64,000 nucleotides of DNA, taken from assembly GCF_020400655.1 (NCBI RefSeq), contig NZ_JAINRC010000002.1, positions 62,001-126,000 on the forward strand, given 5' to 3'. The notes under the pieces were generated by a model, which was given only the letters and a program-made list of their open reading frames with translations, made no database searches and was not told where the DNA came from. This document shows positions 17,441-24,630 of this stretch, one piece after another; the first letter of the stretch is position 1; each line of letters opens with the position of its first letter. The position numbers and the translations under genes are program-made. Origin of the DNA: Streptomyces spinosus. Lineage in GTDB: Bacteria; Actinomycetota; Actinomycetes; Streptomycetales; Streptomycetaceae.

Positions 17441-18301
17441 TCAGGACAGTTGCAGCAGACCGCGCAGGACGTCGCGGCTCTCGTCCGGGCCGGGGCTGTC
17501 CTGCTGGAGTTCCTTCAGGGCCTGCTCGTACTGGGCGACGTCCTCGCGCTTGTCCAGGTAGAGGGCGCTGGTGAGCTGCTCCAGGTAGACCACGTCGGAC
17601 AGGTCGGACTCGGGGAAGCTGAGGATGGTGAACGCGCCGCTCTCGCCGGCGTGCCCGCCGAAGCTGAACGGCATGACCTGGAGCCGTACGTTGGGCCGCT
17701 CGGAGACGTCGATCAGGTGCTGGAGCTGGCCGCGCATCACCTCGCGGTCCCCGTAGGGGCGGCGCAGGGCGGCCTCGTCCAGGACGATGTGGAACTCGGG
17801 GGCGTTGTCGGCGAGCAGGTACTTCTGCCGCTCCAGGCGCAGCGCGACCCGGCGTTCGACGTCGGCGACGCTCGCGCCCCGCATGCCGCGCCGGACCACC
17901 GCGCGGGCGTACTCCTCGGTCTGCAGCAGACCGTGCACGAACTGCACCTCGTAGGCGCGGATCAGGGAGGCGGCGCCCTCCAGGCCCACGTAGGTGGGGA
18001 ACCAGCTGGGCAGGACGTCGGTGTAGCTGTGCCACCAGCCCGCCACGTTGGCCTCCCGGGCAAGGGAGAGCAGCGACTCGCGCTCCGCCTCGTCCGTGAT
18101 GCCGTACAGCGTCAGCAGGTCCTCGACGTCCCTCGTCTTGAAGCTCACCCGGCCCAGCTCCATCCGGCTGATCTTCGACTCCGAGGCGCGGATCGAGTAC
18201 CCCGCCGCCTCACGCGTGATCCCCCGCGCTTCCCGCAGTCGCCTGAGTTGCGAGCCGAGCAGCATCCGCCGCACCACCGATCCGGGCTCTCCCGCGCTCA
18301 C
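17441..18301 (-). CDS. XRE-family regulator with C-terminal DUF5753 (whiJ/abaA-orfA type)
   Basis: The 286-residue protein has a helix-turn-helix at about residues 20-50 (LRRLREARGITREAAGYSIR). A DUF5753 sensor region follows, from about residue 95 (IRAYEVQFVHGLLQTEEYARAVV) to the C-terminus. Start GTG 18301 has GGGGAGG 9 nt upstream. The neighbours are a divergent RsbW-like ATPase and a small DUF397 protein, which together are the classic Streptomyces whiJ-like trio linked to development and antibiotic production. A motif shared by the promoters of those two genes is a candidate binding site. Confidence 0.9.
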   Translation of the reverse strand: MSAGEPGSVVRRMLLGSQLRRLREARGITREAAGYSIRASESKISRMELGRVSFKTRDVEDLLTLYGITDEAERESLLSLAREANVAGWWHSYTDVLPSWFPTYVGLEGAASLIRAYEVQFVHGLLQTEEYARAVVRRGMRGASVADVERRVALRLERQKYLLADNAPEFHIVLDEAALRRPYGDREVMRGQLQHLIDVSERPNVRLQVMPFSFGGHAGESGAFTILSFPESDLSDVVYLEQLTSALYLDKREDVAQYEQALKELQQDSPGPDESRDVLRGLLQLS

Positions 18302-18507
18302 TTTCGCCAGCCTCCCCAACCGTCTTCAGGGGCCGAAGTCTGCCACTAAAACACTTCGAGCAGTACTCGTCCGGTTACGGAAACGGAAAGAGCCCGCCCA
18401 TTTCCACCCGGGGCGGACCGGTCAGAGGTCCGGACCTCTGGCGGGAACGGCGTGAAGATGGCAGAAAAAATGGCCAAGAAGCGGTACGGGCAGTGTCATT
18501 TCGGTCG

Positions 18508-18541
18508 CGTGCACGTGCATCTGCCCTTGCATCTGTTGTGC
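18508..18541 (+). promoter_or_regulatory. Repeated TGCA motif upstream of the RsbW-like ATPase gene (copy 1)
   Basis: Starts CGTGCACGTGCAT and continues CTGCCCTTGCAT. The pattern is nearly the same as the motif upstream of the DUF397 gene (19561-19594), in the same orientation relative to the gene. It ends 68 bp before the ATPase start codon. It is a candidate operator for the XRE regulator. Confidence 0.55.
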
Positions 18542-18609
18542 GCATCCGAAACCATGGTGCCGCGCCACCGCTGCATCGCAACGACCGCGAATTCCCGGGA
18601 GTGCCTCGC

Positions 18610-19104
18610 ATGGGGACGAATGGATCGACCATGCTCAAGCCGTTACGGCAGGGCCTTCCGCCGCTGGATCCCGCGGCCGTGTCCGATGCCGCCTCCTGCG
18701 CCCTTCCCGCCCGGTTCGAGGCGGTGCGCGAGGCCCGGCGCTTCACCCGGTGCACCCTGGAGCAGTGGGACGTCGGTGACCGCTTCGACGACATCTGCCT
18801 CGTCGTCTCCGAGCTGGTCACCAACGCGCTGCGCCACGCGGTACCGGCCGCGCCGCGCGGGGGCGAGGCGCACCCGTCCGTACGGCTGCACCTGATGCGC
18901 TGGACCGAGCGGCTGGTGTGCGCGGTGCGCGACCCGAGCCACGAGAGCCCGGCCCCGCGGGACTCGGACGACTTCTCGGCCGAGTCGGGCCGCGGCCTGT
19001 TCCTGGTCGACTCCTTCGCCGACAGCTGGGGCTGGCACCCGCTCGCGGGCACGCTCGACGGCAAGGTGGTCTGGGCGCTGTTCCGGCTGCACACGGCCGG
19101 CTGA
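18610..19104 (+). CDS. RsbW-like ATP-binding protein (anti-sigma/GHKL family)
   Basis: The 164-residue GHKL ATPase has an N-box VVSELVTNALRHA (about residues 65-77) and a G-box ESGRGLFLVDSFADSWG (about residues 126-142). Such single-domain kinases are widespread in Streptomyces as anti-sigma factors or partners of STAS proteins. Start ATG 18610 has GGGAG 8 nt upstream; longer in-frame extensions to 18493 would run through the motif region. It is divergent from the XRE regulator and upstream of the DUF397 gene, completing a whiJ-type module. Confidence 0.85.
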   Translation: MGTNGSTMLKPLRQGLPPLDPAAVSDAASCALPARFEAVREARRFTRCTLEQWDVGDRFDDICLVVSELVTNALRHAVPAAPRGGEAHPSVRLHLMRWTERLVCAVRDPSHESPAPRDSDDFSAESGRGLFLVDSFADSWGWHPLAGTLDGKVVWALFRLHTAG

Positions 19105-19213
19105 TCCGGCAGGGCACGGGCGGGCGCGCCGGTTCTACGCGCGTCCACCGGTCCGCGTCGGCTCGCCCCGCCGACATCGTTGCCACCGGCGCGGCGAGAG
19201 CGGAGCGACGGCG

Positions 19214-19483
19214 TCAGCTCGCGATCAGATGGTCGAACTCGCCGTCCTTGACGCCCAGGAGCATGGCCTCGATCTCCGCGCGCGTGTAGACGAGCGCCGG
19301 CCCGTCCGGGAAGCGCGAGTTGCGTACGGCGACGTCGCCGCCCGGCAGCCGCGCGAACTCCACGCAGGACCCCTGCGAATTGCTGTGCCTGCTCTTCTGC
19401 CAGGCCACTCCGTCCAGCTGCGTGGCAGCCATGCCGTTGTACACGTCGTACCCCCCGTACACGCCGTCAACGTCGCGGTCCAC
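19214..19483 (-). CDS. DUF397 small protein of a whiJ-type module
   Basis: The DUF397 domain covers most of the 89 residues: AWQKSRHSNSQGSCVEFARLPGGDVAVRNSRFPDGPALVYTRAEIEAMLLG. DUF397 proteins pair with XRE/DUF5753 regulators and probably modulate them in the manner of an antitoxin or antirepressor. GTG 19483 is chosen because GGGGAG sits 7 nt upstream. ATG 19522 and TTG 19537 would add up to 18 residues without a ribosome site. It converges on the ATPase gene. Confidence 0.82.
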   Translation of the reverse strand: MDRDVDGVYGGYDVYNGMAATQLDGVAWQKSRHSNSQGSCVEFARLPGGDVAVRNSRFPDGPALVYTRAEIEAMLLGVKDGEFDHLIAS

Positions 19484-19560
19484 AGGTCGCTCCCCGAGTG
19501 GTGCACTGGCTGGTGAGGCCATAGATGCTGTATTCAACTGACCCGGATCATAGCTCTGTT

Positions 19561-19594
19561 CACGTGCAGGTGCATGAGCAAATGCACGTGCACG
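19561..19594 (-). promoter_or_regulatory. Repeated TGCA motif upstream of the DUF397 gene (copy 2)
   Basis: Read on the minus strand it starts CGTGCACGTGCAT and continues TTGCTCATGCAC. It matches the motif upstream of the RsbW-like gene at most positions. It lies 77 bp before the DUF397 start, close to the 68 bp spacing of the other copy. Confidence 0.55.
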
Positions 19595-19630
19595 GGGAGT
19601 GGTGCCACGGTTACAGCCTTGACGCCCGTT

Positions 19631-20104
19631 TTACCGAAGCCGCTCCAGCGCCTGCCCCAGAGCGGGCAGGACATGCCCTCTCCAGCCCCCGCCCATGATC
19701 TTGCGCGCCATCAGCTGGGCGGGGTCGTCCGGATCGAACCCCTCGTGCACTAGGAAGAGACGCGTACCGCGCCCCTCGTGTTCCAGTGTCCAGGTGATCG
19801 TCCAGTCGGCCGGGTTGGCCGGATCGGCATCCGCCCAGCGGAGGGACAGCATCCGCTCGGTGTCGTAGGCCAGCACCTCCACCTCTACGACGCCCGAGAA
19901 GCGGGCGTTGGGACGGGGGACGGAGGTCATCCGGTACCGGTGGCCGACCCGGAGCCGGAAGTCCTCGGCGCCGGGCATCTGCCAGCGGGCCAGCAGGCCG
20001 GGGTCGGTCAGGGCTCGCCAGACCTTGGCGGGGGGATGCGGGAAGAACTGGTCGACGCGGATCGTGGTCAGGTCGTCCGCGCCGGGTCCGGGGGCTGAGC
20101 TCAT
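19631..20104 (-). CDS. SRPBCC/AHSA1-type protein
   Basis: A 157-residue START-like hydrophobic-cavity protein of the AHSA1 (polyketide_cyc2) family. The N-terminal FFPHPPAKVWRALTDPGLLARWQMP and the TRLFLVHEGF C-terminal strand are typical. Its ATG overlaps the stop of the ArsR gene by 4 bp, so the two are co-translated. ArsR-SRPBCC pairs are common in actinobacteria, with the SRPBCC protein presumed to bind an unknown small molecule. Confidence 0.87.
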   Translation of the reverse strand: MSSAPGPGADDLTTIRVDQFFPHPPAKVWRALTDPGLLARWQMPGAEDFRLRVGHRYRMTSVPRPNARFSGVVEVEVLAYDTERMLSLRWADADPANPADWTITWTLEHEGRGTRLFLVHEGFDPDDPAQLMARKIMGGGWRGHVLPALGQALERLR

Positions 20105-20448
20105 GACCGCTCATCGTCGGGCATGCGGTCGAGGAGATCACCGAGGCCCTTCAGCCTCTCGCGCCAGAACCGCTCGTACGGATGGAGCCAGTCCTGCACA
20201 TCGGCGAGCGGCGCCGCCTCCAGGCGGTAGAGACGCTGCCGTCCGGAACGCCGCTCGGAGACGAGGCCGGCCTCCCTGAGCACCTTGAGGTGTTCCGACA
20301 GGCTCGGGCGGCGCATGTCGAAGTGGTCGGCCAGGGCCTGTACGGGCTGCGGCCCGCGCTCGCGCAGCAACCGCAGCACCTCGCGCCGGGTGGCGTTGGC
20401 GAGCGCGGCGAAGACGCGGTCCTCGGCGGCGGTACCCGTCCCGTTCAT
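20101..20448 (-). CDS. ArsR/SmtB-family transcriptional regulator
   Basis: A 115-residue winged-helix protein (FAALANATRREVLRLLRERGPQPVQALADHFDM, then RPSLSEHLKVLREAGLV as recognition region). It lacks the ELCVC metal-binding motif and any Cys, so it is unlikely to sense thiophilic metals. It lies between a VOC gene, whose stop is 7 bp upstream, and the SRPBCC gene, all in one operon. The palindromes upstream of the operon (20844-20886) are candidate autoregulatory operators. Confidence 0.9.
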   Translation of the reverse strand: MNGTGTAAEDRVFAALANATRREVLRLLRERGPQPVQALADHFDMRRPSLSEHLKVLREAGLVSERRSGRQRLYRLEAAPLADVQDWLHPYERFWRERLKGLGDLLDRMPDDERS

Positions 20449-20455
20449 CGAGCGG

Positions 20456-20830
20456 TCAGAAGCCTTCCTTCTCCGTCAGCAGCAGCAGACCGTTGCCGTC
20501 GGGGTCGGTGAAGGAGGCCATCCGCCCCCAGGGGACGTCGTCCGGCCCCCGCACCTGGGCGCCCGCCGCGACCAGCCGGGCGCAGTCGGCGTCGACATCG
20601 GTCGTGACCAACATGATCCCCCGCGCGGAACCGGGCTCGAAACCGCCCATGCCGGGCCCCGAGAGCGTGAAGACGGTCTGGGCGCCCTCGGGCGCCACCT
20701 GGAGCCAGCGGCCCTGGGGCATCTCCCGGTCGACGGTGACCTCGAAGCCGAGGACGTCGCGGTAGAAGCGCAGCGCGCGGTCCTGGTCGGCGACGGGGAG
20801 CGTGACGAAAGAGGCGTGCGTGATGCTCAT
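20456..20830 (-). CDS. VOC (glyoxalase/dioxygenase superfamily) protein
   Basis: A 124-residue single-domain VOC protein: ASFVTLPVADQDRALRFYRDVLGFEV at the N-terminus and FTDPDGNGLLLLTE at the C-terminus. It is probably a dimeric metal-dependent enzyme or a binding protein. No specific reaction can be assigned. It is the first gene of the VOC-ArsR-SRPBCC operon, with two palindromes starting 14 bp upstream. Confidence 0.88.
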   Translation of the reverse strand: MSITHASFVTLPVADQDRALRFYRDVLGFEVTVDREMPQGRWLQVAPEGAQTVFTLSGPGMGGFEPGSARGIMLVTTDVDADCARLVAAGAQVRGPDDVPWGRMASFTDPDGNGLLLLTEKEGF

Positions 20831-20843
20831 GCCGCCGACAATA

Positions 20844-20886
20844 GGTAGGCAGTTCCCTACCAGTCAAGCGTAGGGATTCTCCTACC
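20844..20886 (-). promoter_or_regulatory. Paired palindromes, probable ArsR operators
   Basis: GGTAGG-N6-CCTACC (20844-20861) and GTAGG-N6-CCTAC (20870-20885) are two copies of one dyad at 25-26 bp spacing, directly upstream of the VOC start. Dyads with a short spacer over the promoter are typical of ArsR repressors. Confidence 0.7.
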
Positions 20887-21047
20887 TGTCCGGCGTCCGG
20901 TGCCCTGCGCCCGGCAGTGCGCCGCCTTGACGCGCGCCCACCGGGGATACCGCCCCGCGTACGGAAGTCCCTCCGCCGGCTGCTGGTAGCTTGCGCTGCG
21001 GGCCGTCCGGCGAGGGCGGCCGGCCGCTATCGCTGAGGGAGCTTCCG

Positions 21048-21557
21048 GTGACTACTGCGACTGCGAGGGTGCGGGCGACCGCGCGAGGGCGGGGCGTGGC
21101 CCTGGCCGCCGGGCTGGCGGGCGCGCTGGCGCTCACGGCGTGCGGCGGCGGTTCCGGGGGCGGCGAGGACACCTCGGCGTCACCCTCGAAGAGCGCGACC
21201 GCGGCCCCGTCGCCGGACGCGGACTCCCCCACGGGTGGCTCCGCCAAGCTCCAGGGCAGCTGGATCACCACCGCCGGCGGCAAGATCGTGGCCCTGGTCG
21301 TCACCGGGAAGAAGGCCGGGATCTTCGCGACCGGCGGGACCATGTGCAGTGGGACGGCGGGCGCCGAGAACGGCATGCAGATGATCCACCTGACGTGCGC
21401 CGGCGGGGACGAGGGGCGCACCACCGGCATGGTCGACTCGGTCGACGGCACGACGCTCAAGGTGACCTGGTCGGGCAAGGCCGGCCAGGAGACGTACACC
21501 AAGGCGGAGGGCGGGAAGCTGCCGTCGGGACTGCCGACGGCGCCGGTGCGGCAGTGA
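21048..21557 (+). CDS. Secreted lipoprotein of unknown function
   Basis: A 169-residue protein. The N-terminus has basic residues, a hydrophobic stretch and the lipobox LTAC at about residues 32-35. A Gly/Ser/Ala/Pro linker follows, then a compact domain of about 110 residues (LQGSWITTAGGKIVALVVTGKKAGIFATGG onward) with two Cys (MCSGTAG and HLTCAGG) that could form a disulfide. No family is recognised. Start GTG 21048 has GGGAG 8 nt upstream. Confidence 0.78.
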   Translation: MTTATARVRATARGRGVALAAGLAGALALTACGGGSGGGEDTSASPSKSATAAPSPDADSPTGGSAKLQGSWITTAGGKIVALVVTGKKAGIFATGGTMCSGTAGAENGMQMIHLTCAGGDEGRTTGMVDSVDGTTLKVTWSGKAGQETYTKAEGGKLPSGLPTAPVRQ

Positions 21558-21690
21558 GGACGCTTTCTCCGCGCCCGAAGCCGCCGAGCACCATCTGAAG
21601 TGGTGAATCGGGCCGGGGTGCGTGATGGCGTCCCGGTCGCAGGGGCCATGATGCGGGGGAGACCGTCACCACCTCGATGGGAACCTGCTC

Positions 21691-22206
21691 ATGCGCGCCA
21701 TTCCGCTCACCGTCACCGCTCTCACCGCCGCTCTGCTGCTGACCGCCTGCAACGACGGCGGTGGCGAGAAGAACGGCAAGAGCGGCTCCGCCTGCGAGAT
21801 CGGCGGGGTCTCGTTGCAGATCGGGGCGGCGAGCGTGGCCCCGGCCGCCGGGGACACCGGCGAGATCCCGGTCAGCATCACCAATCAGAGCACTCCCTGC
21901 ACCCTGGACGACTTCCCGGCGGTCGCGCTGAACGGCGGCGGCACCACGACCCGGGTACCCGTACTGAAGGGCGCGAAGGCCCAGAAGCTGAAGCTGGCCA
22001 AGGGTGACTCGGCGTCCTTCTCGATCAGCTACGTACGCGGGGCGGAGGGCACCAAGAACGCCCTGGCCGCGCAGACCGTGAAGATCACCCTGCCCGGCTC
22101 GGACACCGGCCGGACCTTCCCGTGGAAGTACGGCCCGGTCGCGGCCAAGTCCTCCGGAACCGCCCCGGACGCCTCCGTGAGCGCCTTCCAGCAGGTGGGC
22201 GACTGA
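21691..22206 (+). CDS. DUF4232-type lipoprotein
   Basis: A 171-residue exported lipoprotein with signal peptide MRAIPLTVTALTAALLLTAC (lipobox LTAC, residues 17-20). A beta-rich DUF4232 domain follows (IPVSITNQSTPCTLDDFPAVAL) with a conserved Cys pair, and an FSISYVRG strand. Function is unknown; the family is abundant in streptomycete envelopes. It follows the preceding lipoprotein gene by 133 bp on the same strand but may have its own promoter. Confidence 0.82.
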   Translation: MRAIPLTVTALTAALLLTACNDGGGEKNGKSGSACEIGGVSLQIGAASVAPAAGDTGEIPVSITNQSTPCTLDDFPAVALNGGGTTTRVPVLKGAKAQKLKLAKGDSASFSISYVRGAEGTKNALAAQTVKITLPGSDTGRTFPWKYGPVAAKSSGTAPDASVSAFQQVGD

Positions 22207-22533
22207 GGAACGAGGGCTCGCGGCGGCGACTGGCCTGGCGGGCGTGAGAACAAGTCGGCGACCGGGCGGGACGGTGACCGGGTCTGTGGGCACGGGCGCG
22301 GGCCGGCGACCGGGCCGGGAGGCGCGAACACGGGCCGGCGACCGGGCCGCGGGGCACGCGCGCGGGTCGGTCACCGAGCGTGGCGGTGAACGAGTGGGCG
22401 GCGGTGACCGCGCGGGGCGGTACAGGAGCGGGGCCGGGCGACCGGACGTCGCTTGCCGCTTCGGGTGAGCGCTCGGCGACCAGGTGGGTCGGCAGAGGCA
22501 ACGCCGGTGATCCAGGCGCGTGGTGAACGGCCG
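22207..22533. repeat. Non-coding stretch with degenerate GGCGACCGGG repeats
   Basis: No coding frame is convincing here. The motif GGCGACCGGG or a close variant recurs about every 20-40 bp, at about 22257, 22272, 22304, 22337, 22368, 22402, 22437 and 22474. GGCCGGCGACCGGGCC occurs twice exactly (22301-22316 and 22333-22348). It lies between a plus-strand lipoprotein gene and the 3' end of a minus-strand gene, so it is a convergent spacer. It may be a decayed repeat or a folded terminator region. Confidence 0.5.
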
Positions 22534-23691
22534 TCACCCCAGGCGCGGGCGGGATCCGACCTGGGCCCGGTCCGCCGCGCGTGCGCCCTCCGTCCAGCCC
22601 GCCGCGTCGCTGACCCCCCGCAGCCGGGTCGTCGTGGTCTGCGGGAACATCCGCTCCAGCCGGCCGGTCACGGCCGTCTCGCGTGTGGCCAGCACCGGCA
22701 GCAGGTCCTGGGTCACCTGGGTCTCGGCGGCAGCCGCGAGCCGGTCGCCCACGCGGTGCGCGTAGGCCGCCAGGAACGACTGCCGGAAGGTCTTCGTCCG
22801 CTTGCGCCCGCCGGCTCTCTGGGCGGCCTCCGCCTTCGTCATCGCGTGCGTGGCCTGCACCAGCAGCGAGGTGTAGAGCAGCTCGACCGCCTCCAGGTCC
22901 GCCTCGAAGCCGACGACCGTGGAGAAGCCGAACGGTTCGTTCCACACCGCGCGGCAGTGGTTCGCCGTGGCCACCGCGTCCAGCAGGACCGCCTTGGCCT
23001 GTTCGTACGGAGGCTCCACCCCGATACGGCAGGCGCCGGGCGCGTCCGGCGCGGGCGCCTCGGCGGCGAGCAGCGCCTCGTCGACGCTGTACCTGGCCAT
23101 CAGCTCCTGCGCCTTGGCGCTGAGCGCCTCGGCCTCCTCCGGATAGCCGGTTGCCTCAGCCTTGGCGAGCAGCGCGCGGATGCGGGTGAGCGTGCGGGAG
23201 GCGCCCGGACCGGGGGTGCGCCGGGGCTCCTCGTCCAGGGGCTCCAGGGCGGGCAGGCGCAGCAGCAGGCGGTACAGCTCGAGGGCCGCCGTGGCGTGCG
23301 AGAAGCGGTCGGTGGTGCGTTCGGGTCCGGCGGGCAGCGCCGCGAGCTGGTCGGCCCAGCGGCGCCCGCGCGGGCGGTCCCGCCCGGCCTGCGCCCGGAT
23401 CAGCGCGGCGGCCGGCCCGACGTGCGCGTCGCCCAGCTCGCGCCGGACCAGGCGTATGAGGTCGGCGGGCTGCCAGCCGCGCTGCCAGGCCCCGGCCACG
23501 AAGTCCTCGCCGCGCCGCGTGAGTTCGGCGTCGGCGCCCGGGTCGGCGGCGAGCAGGGAGGCGCCCGTGTCGAGGCCGGTGTCGGTGTCGTCGTAGAGGG
23601 CGGCCCGGAAGGCCCGTTCGACGGTGGTGGCGGTGCTGGTCACGCTGTCGATCGTGCCATGCCATGCCGACAGCGCACGATCGTTGTCCAC
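22534..23691 (-). CDS. DUF2786-containing protein
   Basis: A 385-residue protein. The DUF2786 signature (RIRALLAKAEATGYPEEAEALSAKAQELMARYSVDEALL) is at about residues 170-208. A long N-terminal helical region precedes it and a C-terminal domain rich in basic residues follows (GGRKRTKTFRQSFLAAYAHRVG). Function is unknown; C-terminal parts of relatives resemble DUF7168-type regions. The GTG start at 23691 overlaps a DnaA-box-like sequence and has only a weak ribosome site, so the start is uncertain. Confidence 0.82.
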   Translation of the reverse strand: MDNDRALSAWHGTIDSVTSTATTVERAFRAALYDDTDTGLDTGASLLAADPGADAELTRRGEDFVAGAWQRGWQPADLIRLVRRELGDAHVGPAAALIRAQAGRDRPRGRRWADQLAALPAGPERTTDRFSHATAALELYRLLLRLPALEPLDEEPRRTPGPGASRTLTRIRALLAKAEATGYPEEAEALSAKAQELMARYSVDEALLAAEAPAPDAPGACRIGVEPPYEQAKAVLLDAVATANHCRAVWNEPFGFSTVVGFEADLEAVELLYTSLLVQATHAMTKAEAAQRAGGRKRTKTFRQSFLAAYAHRVGDRLAAAAETQVTQDLLPVLATRETAVTGRLERMFPQTTTTRLRGVSDAAGWTEGARAADRAQVGSRPRLG

Positions 23692-23704
23692 ACCCTGTGG
23701 ATGA
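23684..23704. promoter_or_regulatory. Inverted pair of DnaA-box-like sequences
   Basis: TTGTCCACA (23684-23692), identical to the preferred Streptomyces DnaA box, faces TGTGGATGA (23696-23704, reverse TCATCCACA) with 3 bp between. It sits at the start codon of the DUF2786 gene in a divergent intergenic region. Confidence 0.5.
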
Positions 23705-23753
23705 AGGTTTCGATGGATGGAGGCGAGGCGGCCCGGAAAGGTGACGAGGGAGT

Positions 23754-23801
23754 GTCAACCATCGGTTGACGCTAGGCGGAGCGCAACCTACGGTTGACAC
23801 T
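23754..23801 (+). promoter_or_regulatory. Promoter with two overlapping operators, probably leaderless
   Basis: TTGACG (23766-23771), 17 bp, then TACGGT (23789-23794), then 7 nt to the ATG at 23802. This geometry puts the transcription start at the start codon. A perfect palindrome GTCAACC-ATC-GGTTGAC (23754-23770) covers the -35. A second copy, CAACC-TAC-GGTTG (23784-23796), covers the -10. Confidence 0.7.
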
Positions 23802-24572
23802 ATGGCGACCAACCCGAACATCACGGCATCCGTACGCCTCGACGACCTCATCCAGGCGATCAAGAAGGCCCACAGCGAACCCCTCGACCAGCTCCAGGAC
23901 GCGGTGATCGCCGCCGATCACCTCGACGACGTGGCCGACCACCTGATCGGGCACTTCGTCGACCAGGCCCGCCGCTCGGGCGCTTCCTGGACCGACATCG
24001 GACGCAGCATGGGCGTGACCCGGCAGGCGGCGCAGAAGCGGTTCGTGCCCAAGGAGTCCACCGACCTGGACCCCAGCCAGGGCTTCAGCCGCTACACCCC
24101 ACGCGCGCGGAACGTGGTCATGGCCGCGCACAACGAGGCGGTGGCCGCCCGCAACGCCGAGGGCCGCCCCGAACACCTGCTCCTCGGGCTCCTGGCCGAG
24201 CCGGAGGGGCTGGCCGCGAAGGCGATCACCGCGCAGGGCGTCCCCCTGGACGCCGTACGCCAGGCCGCGACCGCCGCGCTCCCGCCCGCCGCGGATGACG
24301 CGCCCGACCTCGTCCCCTACGGCCCCGAGGCCAAGAAGGCCCTGGAACTCACCTTCCGCGAAGCCCTCCGGCTCGGCCACAACTACATCGGCACCGAGCA
24401 CCTCCTGCTCGCCCTGCTGGAGCACGAGAACGGCCAGGGGGTCCTCAGCGACCTCGGCATCTCCAAGGCGGGCACCGAGGAGTACGTCGGCAAGGCGCTC
24501 TCGCTGCTGTCGGAGCGGAAGGAAGCGGCAGCGGAGGCGGCGGCCGGGGCCCCGGAACCGGGCCAGGACTGA
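23802..24572 (+). CDS. Clp-N domain protein with an embedded helix-turn-helix
   Basis: The 256-residue protein has an N-terminal helical region with an HTH-like segment (GASWTDIGRSMGVTRQAAQKRF, about residues 66-87). Two Clp repeat (ClpC N-domain) motifs follow: RARNVVMAAHNEAVAARNAEGRPEHLLLGLL, and ALELTFREALRLGHNYIGTEHLLLALL (about residues 180-206). No AAA+ ATPase domain is present, so it is not an unfoldase. It may be a regulator that senses Clp substrates or adaptors. No Shine-Dalgarno precedes the ATG, which fits a leaderless transcript from the operator-covered promoter. Confidence 0.85.
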   Translation: MATNPNITASVRLDDLIQAIKKAHSEPLDQLQDAVIAADHLDDVADHLIGHFVDQARRSGASWTDIGRSMGVTRQAAQKRFVPKESTDLDPSQGFSRYTPRARNVVMAAHNEAVAARNAEGRPEHLLLGLLAEPEGLAAKAITAQGVPLDAVRQAATAALPPAADDAPDLVPYGPEAKKALELTFREALRLGHNYIGTEHLLLALLEHENGQGVLSDLGISKAGTEEYVGKALSLLSERKEAAAEAAAGAPEPGQD

Positions 24573-24630
24573 AACCGGCCGGATCCGCGGGCCGAAGCCG
24601 TTGTCAGACCCCCCTGCCACACTCGCAGTC

